This document shows, piece by piece, positions 50,243 to 58,585 of a stretch of 64,000 bases of DNA (within the stretch, counting starts at the first letter, position 1; each line of letters begins with the position of its first letter). A program made the position numbers and the translations under genes. The notes below the pieces were generated by a model. The model saw only the letters and a program-made list of their open reading frames with translations, ran no database searches and was not told where the DNA came from. This stretch comes from Campylobacter concisus (lineage in GTDB: Bacteria; Campylobacterota; Campylobacteria; Campylobacterales; Campylobacteraceae), in contig NZ_PPAF01000035.1 of the NCBI RefSeq assembly GCF_002913045.1, positions 496,001-560,000 on the forward strand. Reading direction: 5' to 3'.

Positions 50243-51031
50243 ATGAAGTTAAGTTCATCTTTACTAAGCGTGGGTCTTGGAGTTTTACTTTTAAGCGGTT
50301 GTGCAACTGGCAATAGCAACGGTGTAACTGGCAGTGCTGCTGGAAGCAATAACAATAATGCTAACACAAAAATAGAAAAATGTAGTAGCACCCTTGGAAC
50401 ACTTGCGTTTTATGAAGACCAAAATTCTGATTGGTATTCATATTTAACACACAACTACAAGCTCACATCAACTATTCCGGTTTTGCGTCTTCTTGCGCAA
50501 CAAACTGGTTGTTTTGTTATAGTTGAACGTGGCGCTATGATGGATAATATGATGCAAGAGCGTGCACTTGATAGATCAGGCGAACTACGTAGCAGTTCTG
50601 GTTTTGGCAAAGGTAAAATGGTAGCAGCTGATTATACTATTCGCCCTGAAATTTTCTTTAGCAACGAAGATACAGGCGGAGCAGGTGCTCTTGTTGAAGC
50701 ACTTTTTGGTAGTGTAGCAGGTGCTATAGCTGGTGGTTTTTCAACAAAAGAGACACAAACTACATTGGTTCTTATAGAAAATCGTTCAGGTGTTCAATTA
50801 GCGGCAGCTATTGGCTCAGCTTCTAGCACTGACTTCTTTGGCATGGGCGGCGGTGCTGGCGCTTCTCTTGGTGCTGGACTTGGCGTATATTCAAGAACAC
50901 CTGAGGGAAAAACACTTGTAAATGCTTTCCTTGATTCAATGAATCAATTAGTTATTGCTCTAAAAGACTACAAAGCACAAAATGTAAAAGGCGGTCTTGG
51001 CAAAGGCGGAAGTCTAAAGGTAGGAGATTAA
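50243..51031 (+). CDS. CsgG/HfaB-like lipoprotein
   Basis: The 262-residue protein begins MKLSSSLLSVGLGVLLLSGC with a lipobox LLSGC (acylated Cys about 20) and a low-complexity Gly/Asn/Ser linker. A CsgG-like core follows: TSTIPVLRLLAQQTGCFVIV (about 75-94), then ERGAMMDNMMQERAL and the AADYTIRPEIFFSNE strand. Hydrophobic Gly-rich stretches (LVEALFGSVAGAIAGGF, about 150-166, and GMGGGAGASLGAGLGVY) could be membrane-inserting loops. CsgG is the outer-membrane curli secretion pore, and HfaB anchors holdfast. No csgA or csgB is visible, so substrate and pore function are unknown. Two bp separate it from the next gene. Confidence 0.7.
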   Translation: MKLSSSLLSVGLGVLLLSGCATGNSNGVTGSAAGSNNNNANTKIEKCSSTLGTLAFYEDQNSDWYSYLTHNYKLTSTIPVLRLLAQQTGCFVIVERGAMMDNMMQERALDRSGELRSSSGFGKGKMVAADYTIRPEIFFSNEDTGGAGALVEALFGSVAGAIAGGFSTKETQTTLVLIENRSGVQLAAAIGSASSTDFFGMGGGAGASLGAGLGVYSRTPEGKTLVNAFLDSMNQLVIALKDYKAQNVKGGLGKGGSLKVGD

Positions 51032-51032
51032 T

Positions 51033-51455
51033 ATGAAATTTTTAGCCATTTTATTTTGTTCATTGACTTTTTTGCTTGCTATGAGTTATGAAAAAAAAGT
51101 TGAAGCTAGACTTTGCAATCTTATAAATCAAAGAGAAATGGCTAAATTTTATGGCGACATAAGAAGCATTGATAGCTTTGACAAAAAAATAGAAAGCTAC
51201 AAATTTCGCAACGGAATAGAAAAATTTGACGAGGATAGTTGCCGTGCAAATGGCTACTATCCTGTTGATCCAAACTATGCGCCATATCCGCCTAACTACC
51301 GCCCATACTATCGAAATGAGTACGAAAGATATGATAGATTTCAGCGTGGTTACCGCGGAGGCTACTATAACGATGACGACTATGATGATGGCTTCGATCG
51401 TGGTTATAGACGTGGTTATAAGGACGCTAGAAGAGACTATAGGCTAGGTAGATAA
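51033..51455 (+). CDS. small secreted protein with Tyr/Arg/Asp-rich tail
   Basis: The 140 residues begin with a signal peptide (MKFLAILFCSLTFLLA). A helical N-terminal half has two cysteines (LCNLIN, SCRANG). The C-terminal half, from about residue 80, is repetitive and unusually rich in Tyr, Arg, Asp and Gly (RGYRGGYYNDDDYDDGFDRG). It lies 2 bp after the CsgG-like gene and is probably secreted or surface-exposed with it. No family recognised. Start ATG at 51033 with a GGAGAT site. Confidence 0.7.
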   Translation: MKFLAILFCSLTFLLAMSYEKKVEARLCNLINQREMAKFYGDIRSIDSFDKKIESYKFRNGIEKFDEDSCRANGYYPVDPNYAPYPPNYRPYYRNEYERYDRFQRGYRGGYYNDDDYDDGFDRGYRRGYKDARRDYRLGR

Positions 51456-51609
51456 CTTATCTCTAGCCTTAACTTTAACTGGCTCTTTTCTAACAAAAAA
51501 ACGACTTCTACAAATAGCAAATCAAAAACAATACATATACCAAATTTTACTGCTATAAATAAGTTCAGTGCATTGATTAAAAATTACAAAACCTGTGGAT
51601 ACGACAACA
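51456..51609. other. short gap before the Fic remnant
   Basis: No gene. AT-rich, and some sequence may be the eroded 5' end of the Fic gene. Confidence 0.4.
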
Positions 51610-52421
51610 TCCCAACTACCCAAATTTTTCTTTCGACAAAAGAGTAATAGACACCCTTACAAATAAGCTAGAGCAAGACCATAAAAATTTAAAAGAGCTA
51701 ACAAGCAATATCAGCAGAGACGATCTTTTAAAGGTGCAAATTAGTGCACTTGAAGATGAAATAATAAGTTCATCTCTCATAGGGGGCGAAAGGCTTAAAA
51801 GATCAAGCATTCGCTCGTAGATAAAAAAGAGGCTAGATGAAAATTTTGACTGGCTAGCTGATACTCATGCGACTAGACACAGTGTTAATCTAGTCTCGCT
51901 AATGTTTGAAGTAAATTTAAACAAAGACTATATGAACCTCGAGCGGCTACATGGCTGGCACAATACCTTGTTTGAATATATCCAAAGCAAAACTTACAAG
52001 ATAAAACGAGCCAAGTTTAGAGATGATGAGATGAGCGTCGTCTCAGGCTCTCCAGAAAATGTGCAAATCCACTATGAAGCCTTGCCAGTAGAGGTATAGA
52101 AGATGAGATGAGAACTTTTAAAATTTTATCAACAAAAGCCTTGAAAACGCATATCTAAAAAGTTTTATTGCACATCTTTAGTTTTTTATCCATCCTTATG
52201 ATGACGGTAATGGACACATAATAAGGGCTTTGGCGCACTACTTTTTAAGAGAAGATGGTGTTAAGCCATTTTCTATCTCTAGCATTATTTAAGCAAATAG
52301 AAAAAATTATTATGAAATTTTAGAGCAGATAACAAAGCTTGGAAATAATTTAAATTTTGATTTCACAGAGTGGATAATGTAGCACACCTACAAGCGGTAA
52401 ATAGCGCTATAAACAAGCTAT
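51610..52421 (+). pseudogene. decayed Fic-family gene (DUF4172-Fic)
   Basis: One reading frame shows, with interruptions, PNYPNFSFDKRVIDTLTNKL, DEIISSSLIGGERLKRSSIR then a TAG where the family continues, NLERLHGWHNTLFEYIQSK, KFRDDEMSVVSGSPENVQIH, a TAG in place of the Trp of AHLWF, the Fic core HPYDDGNGHIIR (about 52191-52226; consensus HPFxxGNGRxxR), and ANRKNYYEILEQITKLGNN. At least four in-frame stops (51818, about 52097, about 52168, about 52288) and a probable 3' frameshift make it non-functional. Active Fic proteins transfer AMP or other groups to protein hydroxyls. The residue after GNG is His instead of Arg. Confidence 0.85.
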
Positions 52422-52471
52422 AAGCTTACTAAAAATATAAAATTTCTATCGTAATTTAAGAGCCAAAGCCC

Positions 52472-52966
52472 TTAAATTTTATCTTTACTTAGGATTTTTG
52501 CGAGCTGCTCTTTGATCTCATCATCAAATTCACTAACGCTTATGACACCCCTACTTTCGCACATCTTAGCATCATTAACATCGCAGTAGTCACTCAGCGC
52601 ATTTTTGTATCCGCCCCTTATACAAGCCTCTCTATCTTCTAAAAATCCAGCCCCACCAAGGATGAGCACGCCAAGGTCAAAACCTATCTTAAATTTAGCG
52701 CTAGCCGAGCTTTTAACCCAGCTTAAAAATATCTCATCGTATCTTAATCCAAGTGCTCCAACGCCATCTGGCACGACTAAGATATCCACACCATAAAGGC
52801 TTTCAGCATAAATTTCTGGATGAAGCCTGACGCCAAATTCATCGACAACCTCAGGCTTTAGTGCGTAAGACTTGATATTAAAATCCTCAAATTTATGTAA
52901 AAAATCATAAATTTTGGCAAAGCTTAGTAGATTTAGCTTGTCAAACATCAAAATGCCAACTTTCAT
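52472..52966 (-). CDS. DJ-1/PfpI-like protein lacking the nucleophilic Cys
   Basis: The 164-residue protein, read from the ATG at 52964-52966, has the DJ-1/PfpI fold: MKVGILMFDKLNLLSFAKIY at the start, VDILVVPDGVGAL (about 60-72) and FKIGFDLGVLILGGAGFL (about 92-109). At the nucleophile elbow the usual C-x-G is D-L-G, so the catalytic Cys is missing (Asp about 97). A longer frame upstream overlaps dapD and is unlikely. Function is unknown; it is more likely a sensor or structural member than a protease or glyoxalase. It lies 10 bp after dapD. Confidence 0.75.
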   Translation of the reverse strand: MKVGILMFDKLNLLSFAKIYDFLHKFEDFNIKSYALKPEVVDEFGVRLHPEIYAESLYGVDILVVPDGVGALGLRYDEIFLSWVKSSASAKFKIGFDLGVLILGGAGFLEDREACIRGGYKNALSDYCDVNDAKMCESRGVISVSEFDDEIKEQLAKILSKDKI

Positions 52967-52976
52967 GCTAGCTCCT

Positions 52977-54176
52977 TTAATGAAGTGCCTCATTTAGCTT
53001 GATCGCCCTTTTGCTCGCACTTGCAGTGATCTGACCTGTTTGGCTATTTTGTCTAAAATGAAGTCCATTTAGCCCACCAAGCTCGAGCGCTTTGTAAATT
53101 TCAGCTTCAAATTTAAACTCTGGATTTAGCTTAGCTAACTTTTCGCGCTCGCTAGCTGGTATATAAACCTTTGTGCCCTCAAGCACCGCTATGCCAGCAT
53201 CCACGATGCAGTTATCGCCAAGAGGTACGCCTGTGACTGAATTTGCGCCAAGCAAGCAGTGTTTGCCGATGCTTACAGGGTTGCCGTTTGTGCCACTTAG
53301 CACGCCAAGTATACTTGCCCCTCCGCCTACGTCACTGCCCTCGCCCACTACAACAGAGCTACTGACTCTGCCTTCGACCATAACGCCACCAGTTGTACCC
53401 GCGTTAAAGTTGATGTAGGCAGCACCTGGCATAACGACTGTGCCAGGATACACGGCAGCGCCCATGCGAACCTTGGCTGAGTCTAAAATTCTCGTATTAT
53501 TCGCTGGAATGATATGGCTTAAAAATCTTGGGAATTTATCGACGCTAACAATCGCTGGGTATTCGCCAAACATCTTTAGAGAAATTTCATTTTCTCTTAG
53601 CCATTCAAGCTCAATTGGCGTATTTTGGCTAGTCCATGCAACATTTGGCAACACACCAAAAGCTCCATCAAGCACGATCGTTCTAGGTGCGACCTTTCCA
53701 AGCGATATCAAGTAAAGCTTGAGATATATGGCCTCCACGCTAAGTGGTTTTGCATCATCAAACAAAAACACAAGCTTAAATTTATTCTCATTTAGTTCAA
53801 GATCATCATCAAATGCCATTTTTACGGCATGTAAATTTTGTACATTTTTATGAGAGCTTATCTCTTTTTCAAAGACGCTAAAGAGCTTGCTAGCTTTTTT
53901 CACTACTTTTGGCGTAAGATCAGCTACAAATTCAGAGCCATTAAAGTCAACCTTAACATCACATTTTTGCAAAGCATAGATATAAGCAGCTGCACTTAAA
54001 AAGCTCTCTTTGTAATTTACAACAGCGAATGTCGCTTGCAAAATTTTGTCTGTATTTTTTTGTCCGCGATCGATCCTAGCGATACCAAAAGCAAGCGGAT
54101 CTTTGTAACCATCTTTTTTTCTAAATTCTTCAAAAAATTCCTTAAATTCATTTGCATCTTTAAACTCTTTAGACAT
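52977..54176 (-). CDS. dapD: DapD, tetrahydrodipicolinate N-succinyltransferase (long epsilonproteobacterial form)
   Basis: A step of lysine and meso-diaminopimelate synthesis. The 399 residues have a novel-looking N-terminal half and a left-handed beta-helix C-terminal half: PANNTRILDSAKVRMGAAVY (about 220-239), FNAGTTGGVMVEGRVSSSVV (about 255-274), VGGGASILGVLSGTNGNPVS and GKHCLLGANSVTG. This long form differs from E. coli DapD (274 aa) but is usual in Campylobacter. Start ATG at 54176 with AAGGAG upstream on the minus strand. Confidence 0.9.
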   Translation of the reverse strand: MSKEFKDANEFKEFFEEFRKKDGYKDPLAFGIARIDRGQKNTDKILQATFAVVNYKESFLSAAAYIYALQKCDVKVDFNGSEFVADLTPKVVKKASKLFSVFEKEISSHKNVQNLHAVKMAFDDDLELNENKFKLVFLFDDAKPLSVEAIYLKLYLISLGKVAPRTIVLDGAFGVLPNVAWTSQNTPIELEWLRENEISLKMFGEYPAIVSVDKFPRFLSHIIPANNTRILDSAKVRMGAAVYPGTVVMPGAAYINFNAGTTGGVMVEGRVSSSVVVGEGSDVGGGASILGVLSGTNGNPVSIGKHCLLGANSVTGVPLGDNCIVDAGIAVLEGTKVYIPASEREKLAKLNPEFKFEAEIYKALELGGLNGLHFRQNSQTGQITASASKRAIKLNEALH

Positions 54177-54270
54177 CTATTCTCCTTTAAATTTTTCTTA
54201 GTCTAGCCAAAAATGGCTAAAAATTTTATGATTTTAAGTCCGTTAAATTTTTAAATATTTTTATATTTTT

Positions 54271-54292
54271 AATAATGATTAATCTTATCATA
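54271..54292. promoter_or_regulatory. possible Fur-like box upstream of yagU
   Basis: AATAATGATTAATCTTATCATA resembles the Fur consensus GATAATGATAATCATTATC if one extra T is allowed. It lies 46 bp upstream of the yagU start. AT-rich DNA makes chance matches common. Confidence 0.25.
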
Positions 54293-54337
54293 AAGCAAAT
54301 TGCAATAAGATTTTGCAAATTTAAAGAAGGGGGTTAA

Positions 54338-54940
54338 ATGTCAAATTTAGTAACAAAACCTAGATTTGCTCTGGCTGCGTTAATCGGCCTTGTCGCTGGT
54401 GTTGTCTCAGCCTTTGTCAAATGGGGGGCAGAATTTCCACTTCCTCCAAGAAGTCCGATGGATATGTTTAACGCTGCTTGCGGACCAGAGAGTGCCATTA
54501 GAGCAGCCGATGCGATCGATTGCTCTAGAAATTTCTTAAATCCGCCTTATGTATTTTTAAGAGATTATTTGGGAGTGGCCGATCCAAATGCCGCTATTTA
54601 CGAGTTTGCAGGGCATGCATTTAACTACGTAATGATGACGCATATATTGTTTTCGATCGTTTTTGCGGTGGCTTATTGTGTTTTGGCTGAGAAATTTCCA
54701 AAGATTACAATATGGCAAGGCTTACTAGTTGGCGTTATCGTAAATATCGCTGTTCACGTGATCACATTACCTATTTTGGGGCTTACTCCACCACTTTGGA
54801 CACTCCCTTGGTACGAGCATGTATCTGAATTTGTCGGTCACATGATATGGTTCTGGTCGATAGAGATCATCCGTCACGACCTAAGAGCTAGGATAACAAA
54901 AGAAAAAGATCCAAGTGATTATTGCTGCTGCAACGCATAA
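54338..54940 (+). CDS. yagU: YagU-family (DUF1440) inner-membrane protein
   Basis: The 200-residue protein has about four membrane helices and begins [20 protein letters not shown]. The family segments [20 protein letters not shown] (about 27-46) and a C-terminal His-rich helix ([16 protein letters not shown]) are clear. It ends CCCNA. In E. coli YagU has been linked to acid resistance; the role here is unknown. Strong AGAAGGGGG ribosome site. It is divergent from dapD and may be Fur-controlled (weak evidence). Confidence 0.85.
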   Translation: MSNLVTKPRFALAALIGLVAGVVSAFVKWGAEFPLPPRSPMDMFNAACGPESAIRAADAIDCSRNFLNPPYVFLRDYLGVADPNAAIYEFAGHAFNYVMMTHILFSIVFAVAYCVLAEKFPKITIWQGLLVGVIVNIAVHVITLPILGLTPPLWTLPWYEHVSEFVGHMIWFWSIEIIRHDLRARITKEKDPSDYCCCNA

Positions 54941-54950
54941 ATGCAAATTT

Positions 54951-54983
54951 TTGCTGTTTTGGGCTAAAAACCTAAAACAGCAA
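54951..54983 (+). terminator. hairpin terminator after yagU
   Basis: TTGCTGTTTTGGG and CCTAAAACAGCAA form a 13-bp stem (one G-U) with a CTAAAA-type loop, 10 bp after the yagU stop. A U-tract is poor, and it may work in both directions between convergent genes. Confidence 0.55.
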
Positions 54984-55024
54984 CTAAATTTATCTCACAA
55001 TTTAAAAGCAAAATTTATCCGCGA

Positions 55025-55477
55025 TTAGCACTCCTGGCTAAGCTCTAAATTTTCTAAACGAAGTGGCTTTTCACCTTCAAAAATCACCCCTATACCAAAA
55101 GGCTCGCAAATATCAAGCGCACCCTCGGCAAATCTCATAAGCCACTGCTTATCGCGTGAATAAAAGGTACATTGTGGCGAGCTAAATGGCAGGTCGCAAA
55201 CTGGCATGTCAAGCAATTTAAGCTCGTCCTTGCTCAAAAGGCATTTTTGCTTAAGCTCATCTTGTAAAAATGTAAGCGCATCTTTTATGTGTCGGTCGAT
55301 ATTCTGAGCGATACGCTGCACAAGCAAAATCGTCTCATCATCCACATCTGCCCCATCTGTGCTAACAAGGCAAAATGGCACTTGCCCAAAAATTTCACTT
55401 TCAAGCTTCATCTCCGCATACCAGATAAAGCCATCATCCGTTACTACTTTTTCAAGCTCGCCAAATTTCAAAGTCAT
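55025..55477 (-). CDS. hypothetical acidic cytosolic protein
   Basis: The 150-residue acidic protein has no signal peptide or membrane helix. It has FIWYAEMKLESEIFGQVPFC (about 17-36), DDETILLVQRIAQNIDRHIK (about 46-65) and a C-terminal SPQCTFYSRDKQWLMRFAEG (about 100-119) region. The layout resembles small DUF2262/DUF6985-like domains sometimes found as immunity proteins, but I cannot assign it. It ends convergent to yagU. Confidence 0.6.
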   Translation of the reverse strand: MTLKFGELEKVVTDDGFIWYAEMKLESEIFGQVPFCLVSTDGADVDDETILLVQRIAQNIDRHIKDALTFLQDELKQKCLLSKDELKLLDMPVCDLPFSSPQCTFYSRDKQWLMRFAEGALDICEPFGIGVIFEGEKPLRLENLELSQEC

Positions 55478-55561
55478 TTTTTATTCTCATTTTTTGTGAT
55501 TTTGCTACTCTTCTAAAAAAGCGAAATTTAAGCAAATCTGTCGTGACATAAAATAGATATA

Positions 55562-55610
55562 GCTTGTAAATTTGCCCTTTTAGCATAAAGCAAAAGCTAA
55601 ATTTACAAGC
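55562..55610 (-). terminator. 12-bp hairpin between two minus-strand genes
   Basis: GCTTGTAAATTT (55562-55573) and AAATTTACAAGC (55599-55610) are perfect complements around a 25-nt loop. On the minus strand it lies 24 bp after the 55634 gene's stop and is followed by a weak T-rich stretch. Likely its terminator. Confidence 0.5.
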
Positions 55611-55633
55611 AGATTTTCAGTTTCTCTCGCTAT

Positions 55634-56323
55634 TTAGAAGCAAAATTTCTCATCAGTGCCATTTTGCTTGCGCATAGCTTTAAAGTTAGCAAGATTGTCT
55701 TTGTCTAAAAAGTAATCTTTCTCTTTTTTATTGCGGGCTTCAAGCTTTTCTATGCCTTTTGCAAGGGCTGCTTTTCTATCTTCGTGAGGCGAGCTAAATT
55801 CTGGCGAAAACATCGCTTCATAGGCGTTTTTCTTAGTCCATTCAAGTGCTTTATCAGCGATCTCTTGTTGCTTTTTGATATCGCAAAATGCGTAAGGATT
55901 GACCACGTCACCAACAAGCTTCATAAACGCCCCTATCGCGGCCACCACATCAGTAAATTTCTCGCCCTCCATGTCTATAACGCCTCTTAGCAAGATCGCG
56001 CGATTTTTTGCCGCATAAAACCAAAATATCGCATCATCGCGAAGTCCAAGATCGTATGCGCGAGCTGAAAGGACAAAAAGAGTTATCGGAGAGACCATTT
56101 GTGGGGCGTCTTGCACGATCTTTTCAGCCTTTTTAAAGTCCTCTTCTTTGCCACTTTTTAAAAGCTCATCTATCTTGTCATAGACCTTGACGTACTCCAC
56201 CTTGCCAGCATTTGCTGAGTAGTAAGGTGTGACGTAGATGTCGATACTTCTTACTTTGCCGTCGTTTGCAAAGCCACATACCGCTCCAAAAAGTAGCGCC
56301 GTAAGCAGTGATAAAATTTTCAT
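55634..56323 (-). CDS. hypothetical secreted protein
   Basis: The 229 residues have a signal peptide (MKILSLLTALLFGAVCGFA). The rest is mostly helical: DELLKSGKEEDFKKAEKIVQ (about 52-71), then a segment like a TPR pair (RAYDLGLRDDAIFWFYAAKN, about 87-106). No enzymatic motif. A periplasmic or lipoprotein-free scaffold role is possible. The ATG at 56323 is followed on the minus strand by the typical AGGAGC ribosome spacing upstream. Unknown function. Confidence 0.65.
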   Translation of the reverse strand: MKILSLLTALLFGAVCGFANDGKVRSIDIYVTPYYSANAGKVEYVKVYDKIDELLKSGKEEDFKKAEKIVQDAPQMVSPITLFVLSARAYDLGLRDDAIFWFYAAKNRAILLRGVIDMEGEKFTDVVAAIGAFMKLVGDVVNPYAFCDIKKQQEIADKALEWTKKNAYEAMFSPEFSSPHEDRKAALAKGIEKLEARNKKEKDYFLDKDNLANFKAMRKQNGTDEKFCF

Positions 56324-56401
56324 TTTAGCTCCTTGTTAAATTTTTCTTTTTTTACTATCAAATTTATTAAAAAACTCGTATTTTTACATATCCTTATGAA
56401 T

Positions 56402-56809
56402 TTAATACGCCTTTATTAGTCGTAAATTTTTTAAATTTATACCGCCTAAAAATACTCCTCTTTCAGGCTCAACCCACTCTACGACTATATTGTCTAGATC
56501 ATCATTTGGCTCGCAATACATTTTTGAGCAATCATACTTTGCTACAAACTTATCACCAATGTTAAAATCCATCTGCGTAGAATTACTTGGTATGTGCAAA
56601 GTATATATTATTCGGTATTTTTCGCCCTTTTTTGTCTTTGCTGATGTCATCTTAATAAGAATGTCTTCATCATTATTAAAATTTGATCTATAGATACCAT
56701 CTTTACCAAGACCTGCTGCTTCAAATTTCATCTCTTTGCTATAAAATGGATATAGTGCCGAGCAACCAGATAAAAGCAAAATCATAAAAAATAGTCCAAC
56801 TGCTTTCAT
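56402..56809 (-). CDS. small lipoprotein, hypothetical
   Basis: The 135-residue product begins MKAVGLFFMILLLSGCSALY with a lipobox (LLSGC, lipid-Cys about 16) and continues as a compact beta-rich domain (GEKYRIIYTLHIPSNSTQ). A CSKMYC pair could form a disulfide. No family recognised. It is 25 bp from the UPF0210 gene upstream. Confidence 0.7.
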   Translation of the reverse strand: MKAVGLFFMILLLSGCSALYPFYSKEMKFEAAGLGKDGIYRSNFNNDEDILIKMTSAKTKKGEKYRIIYTLHIPSNSTQMDFNIGDKFVAKYDCSKMYCEPNDDLDNIVVEWVEPERGVFLGGINLKNLRLIKAY

Positions 56810-56834
56810 TTTATAACCATCCTTTTAGAAACTT

Positions 56835-58172
56835 TTAGTTTTTAAAACTATGAATAGGTGCTGGAATTTGTCCGCCACGGGCGATGAAGTCGGCACTAGA
56901 GGCTTTGTTTATCTTCATCACAGGTGCTCTTCCTAAAAGGCCTCCAAACTCGATCATATCGCCCTCACGTCCAAGAGGTATGATACGAACGGCCGTTGTT
57001 TTTTGATTTATAACGCCGATAGCCGCCTCATCAGCGATCATCGCAGCTATGCTCTCGCTTGGTGTGTCAGCAGGTATAGCGATCATATCAAGTCCCACAG
57101 AGCATATCGCCGTCATCGCTTCAAGCTTTTCTAAATTTAGCGATCCCGCGCGTACCGCAGCTATCATACCCTCATCTTCTGAGACCGGGATAAATGCACC
57201 GCTTAAGCCGCCAACTTGATTACACGCCATGACGCCACCTTTTTTGACCGCATCATTTAGCAGAGCAAGTGCCGCAGTCGTGCCGTGTGTACCAACAGCC
57301 TCAAGCCCCATCTCCTCAAGCACGCGAGCTACCGAGTCTCCAACGGCTGGTGTTGGAGCAAGAGAGAGATCTACGATACCAAATTTAACCCCAAGGCGCT
57401 CGCTCGCCATCTGGCCCACGAGCTGGCCGATACGCGTGATCTTAAACGCCGTCTTTTTCACTGTCTCAGCCACTACGTCAAAACTCTCGCCACGCACCTT
57501 TTCAAGGGCTCTTTTTACTACGCCTGGACCAGAAACGCCCACATTTATCACCACATCAGCCTCACCCACGCCATGAAATGCACCAGCCATAAAAGGATTA
57601 TCTTCGACTGCGTTTGCAAAAACGACAAGCTTAGCGCAGCCCATCTCTGAAGCTGCCGCCGTCTCTTTTATGATGCGTCCCATGTCACGCACAGCGCTCA
57701 TATTTATGCCACTTTTTGTTGAGCCGACATTGACACTTGCACATACTTTTGAAGTCTGAGAAAGTGCTTGCGGGATAGAATTTATCAAAATTTCATCGCC
57801 CTTTTGATATCCCTTTTGAACTAAAGCTGAAAAACCACCTATAAAATCAATACCAACCTCAATAGCCGCTCTATCAAGCGTCTTTGCGATCATCACGTAG
57901 TCTTTTGCGTCCGTTGCGGCGCCGATTATCGAGATAGGCGTCACGCTCACTCTTTTATTGACGATTGGTATGCCTAGCTCAGCAGAAATTTCGTTGCCTA
58001 CTTTGACTAGGTCTTTGGCTTTAGTGGTGATTTTTGCGTAAATTTTGTCGCAAGCTTTGTTGATGTCAGGATCGATGCAGTCAAGCAAACTAATGCCCAT
58101 CGTGATCGTTCTGATGTCAAAATTTTGCTCTTCGATCATCGAGATCGTTTCGGTTACGTTTTTGATGTCCAT
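56835..58172 (-). CDS. UPF0210 (DUF711/PFL-like) protein
   Basis: The 445 residues resemble the UPF0210 family, whose fold is PFL-like but whose activity is not established. Segments such as [20 protein letters not shown] (about 8-27), [14 protein letters not shown] (about 117), [20 protein letters not shown] (about 195-214) and [20 protein letters not shown] (about 290-309) are conserved in the family. It is 9 bp downstream of an ACT-domain gene (UPF0237). That pairing recurs in many genomes and implies a functional complex. Confidence 0.85.
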   Translation of the reverse strand: MDIKNVTETISMIEEQNFDIRTITMGISLLDCIDPDINKACDKIYAKITTKAKDLVKVGNEISAELGIPIVNKRVSVTPISIIGAATDAKDYVMIAKTLDRAAIEVGIDFIGGFSALVQKGYQKGDEILINSIPQALSQTSKVCASVNVGSTKSGINMSAVRDMGRIIKETAAASEMGCAKLVVFANAVEDNPFMAGAFHGVGEADVVINVGVSGPGVVKRALEKVRGESFDVVAETVKKTAFKITRIGQLVGQMASERLGVKFGIVDLSLAPTPAVGDSVARVLEEMGLEAVGTHGTTAALALLNDAVKKGGVMACNQVGGLSGAFIPVSEDEGMIAAVRAGSLNLEKLEAMTAICSVGLDMIAIPADTPSESIAAMIADEAAIGVINQKTTAVRIIPLGREGDMIEFGGLLGRAPVMKINKASSADFIARGGQIPAPIHSFKN

Positions 58173-58181
58173 TGTTTTTCC

Positions 58182-58448
58182 TTAGATTGTATGCATCGCA
58201 TCAAAGATAGCGGAACTTTGGATATTTATCTTTACTTTTAGGCTCTCTCCAAGTTTATTAAGCTCTTCTCTTAGGACCGTAAAATCCTTATTTTCATTAC
58301 TTGAAACCACCGCCATCATCGTAAAAAACTCATCTAAAATAGTCTGTGAGATATCATCTATATTTAGCCCTAGCTCACTAAGCTTTGCTGAGACGCCAGC
58401 AACGATGCCGACTCTATCTTTTCCGACTACAGTTACGATCGCTTTCAT
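58182..58448 (-). CDS. ACT-domain protein (UPF0237)
   Basis: The 88-residue protein is a single ACT domain beginning MKAIVTVVGKDRVGIVAGVS, with LSELGLNIDDISQTILDEFF next. ACT domains bind amino acids or other small ligands and regulate partners. The downstream UPF0210 gene is its usual companion. Start ATG at 58448; a 137-bp gap with a hairpin separates it from mrp. Confidence 0.88.
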   Translation of the reverse strand: MKAIVTVVGKDRVGIVAGVSAKLSELGLNIDDISQTILDEFFTMMAVVSSNENKDFTVLREELNKLGESLKVKINIQSSAIFDAMHTI

Positions 58449-58487
58449 GTTTTCTCCTATTAAATTTTAAATGATTGCATTTTGACC

Positions 58488-58527
58488 CCAAAATTTAAGC
58501 CAAGCATCAAGCAAAGCTAAATTTTGG
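58488..58527 (-). terminator. hairpin in the mrp-UPF0237 gap
   Basis: CCAAAATTTA(A)GC and GCTAAATTTTGG form a 10-bp stem plus two pairs with one bulge. It lies 58-97 bp downstream of the mrp stop. The 3' U-run is modest. Confidence 0.45.
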
Positions 58528-58585
58528 TAGCCAAATTCAAACTGGCAAATTTTAAAATTTGCTCTAAATTTTATCTTTTGTAAAT

